From Tomocerus qinae (taxonomy: Eukaryota; Arthropoda; Collembola; Entomobryomorpha; Tomoceridae): DNA of 64,000 nt. Made by a program: the position numbers and the translations under genes. Of this stretch, positions 62,933 to 64,000 are shown in pieces (the stretch's first letter is position 1; every line of letters starts with the position of its first letter). The notes under the pieces were generated by a model. It was not told the origin of the DNA, did not search any database, and saw only the letters and a list, made by a program, of their open reading frames with translations. The DNA lies in assembly GCA_020055645.1 (NCBI GenBank), contig CM034550.1:17621001-17685000 (forward strand). Reading direction: 5' to 3'.

Positions 62933-64000
62933 TAAAGCAATGAACTGAGACTAAAATAATATTAGGAAGTAATAAAAATAATTCCACAATTATGCACATA
63001 GATAAACACTGTACTTGTACCAAATTGAATCAGAGTTAGTTTATTGTAGTTGAAATAATGTTGAAATGTTCTGTTTGGAGAAATCTTGTAAATGCATAAA
63101 TATTTCGGGGAAATGGGTAGTTTTTAGTAATGTTAGTGAATATATATGTGAGGAAATTTTGCAGTCAGGCGCAGGGTTGGTAGAAAAAAGCGATGATATG
63201 ATTGTGTACGACAGATTCCTTACGATATGCAAGAAAAATGGAAAGTTTGGCAGGTTTTACTTAGTATATTTCCTTTCTTAGCTTCCTTCCATTTTCCGTG
63301 GATATCTATTCATTGACGGTGTTAGCATACCACTTTAGGAAGTATATTCCATTCTAGTTCCTTTCAACTCTATCTTTCTGGGTGGATGCAGTAGAGAGCT
63401 GTGTGTGGTGTCCGCATGTTGTTTTCTAGCACGTACATTAGATGCATAGGAAGAAGGAGCCAAGTAAAGCAAAGTAAGTAAAGTAACAGGAGTTTCTGTT
63501 TCTCTTCTCCCTTTCTACGCTTACACAGTCTGCCAGTTTGTATTACGTGACATGGTTATGCTTGAATTTTTTGTACTTTCTCACTGGCTGAGCTTGTTTT
63601 TCGCGTACAAGCAAGAAAAGGCTTTTTCCATTCTTTTCCTTGTCTTGTCTTGCGAATTTTTCCTTGCACGGCCAATGTACTTTAGTTTACTTTGTTATTC
63701 TACTTGACTCCTCTTCTTACTTCTTTAGGTAAGTAGTGAGCGTATTTTTGAGGTATAAAGTCAAACTAAGTATATGAATGTAACAAGTACATACTAGTAC
63801 AATAGTAGAAAATATCGTCAGTAGCCAAGACATACACCAGCCTTTGTTACCAATAGGAAACTATGAAAGGCAAACGTAATGTTACGACTACAACTCCTAT
63901 TTTATTATGTAGGTCACAAGTACTTGATTTGATAGAAACCCAAACGAAACCAAACCAAAAGCAAAGTCAAACCAAGTCGGACGAGACAGCATTGCTGAAA
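62933..64000. other. Gene-less stretch to the end of the window
   Basis: Short open frames only (for example 63066-63281 on plus) with no domain or splice support; nothing else noted. Confidence 0.4.

Noticed and set aside
1-64000. tRNA or rRNA genes, retrovirus-like or Polinton-like remnants
   Set aside because: Looked for T-arm motifs, reverse-transcriptase-like and capsid-like frames and long terminal direct repeats; none was convincing.

Overview
The window looks like AT-rich arthropod (insect-like or related hexapod/crustacean) nuclear DNA. Coding exons are short, split by GT-AG introns from about 70 bases to several kilobases, and surrounded by long stretches with no recognisable gene. 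The assignment to arthropods rests on a cysteine-rich surface protein of a kind I know from arthropod genomes (the DUF7042-DUF7045 domain series, recalled from memory) and on the transposon types. The species cannot be named from the sequence.

Layout. (1) 1-4101: no gene seen. (2) 4102-5737, plus strand: a complete three-exon gene for a 386-residue protein with a C-terminal alpha-crystallin (small heat shock) domain and a long, acidic, low-complexity N-terminal part, followed at 5875-6195 by a foldback element. (3) 6196-30118: no gene recognised. It holds a TA-flanked miniature element (10426-10635), a dense island of inverted-repeat elements (11913-15947), a 39-base minisatellite (17516-18095) and a second TA-flanked miniature element (21080-21347). 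(4) 30119-44856 (probably to 55588), minus strand: one large gene rebuilt from 11 exons whose phases all agree, plus a candidate signal-peptide exon about 10.7 kb upstream. It encodes an approximately 605-628 residue secreted or membrane-anchored protein made of two copies of a three-part cysteine-rich module, ending in a hydrophobic tail that fits a GPI-anchor signal. (5) 44876-55540, the likely first intron, carries a FLYWCH-bearing element and a large palindromic element with another element nested in it. (6) 55589-64000: no gene recognised, one foldback element with cAMP-response-like palindromes.

The most interesting material is mobile DNA. Two unrelated-by-sequence elements (11913-13197 and 50664-51376) each keep a FLYWCH zinc finger of the sort found in Mutator-like (Phantom-type) transposons but lack a transposase core. 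Each has its own short motif iterated through both ends. A non-autonomous hAT element (13767-15409) with a perfect 8-base target duplication is filled with GGCCGGCC foldbacks and about 30 copies of a CACGTG-centred satellite, and a smaller hAT-like element sits inside that satellite. A 1.1-kb palindromic element (52126-53621) was hit by a 400-base element with a perfect 9-base target duplication. Its arms are almost identical outside the insertion point and clearly diverged inside it.

The two host genes show no operon-like or pathway link. No RNA gene, CRISPR array, retroviral or Polinton-like remnant was recognised.
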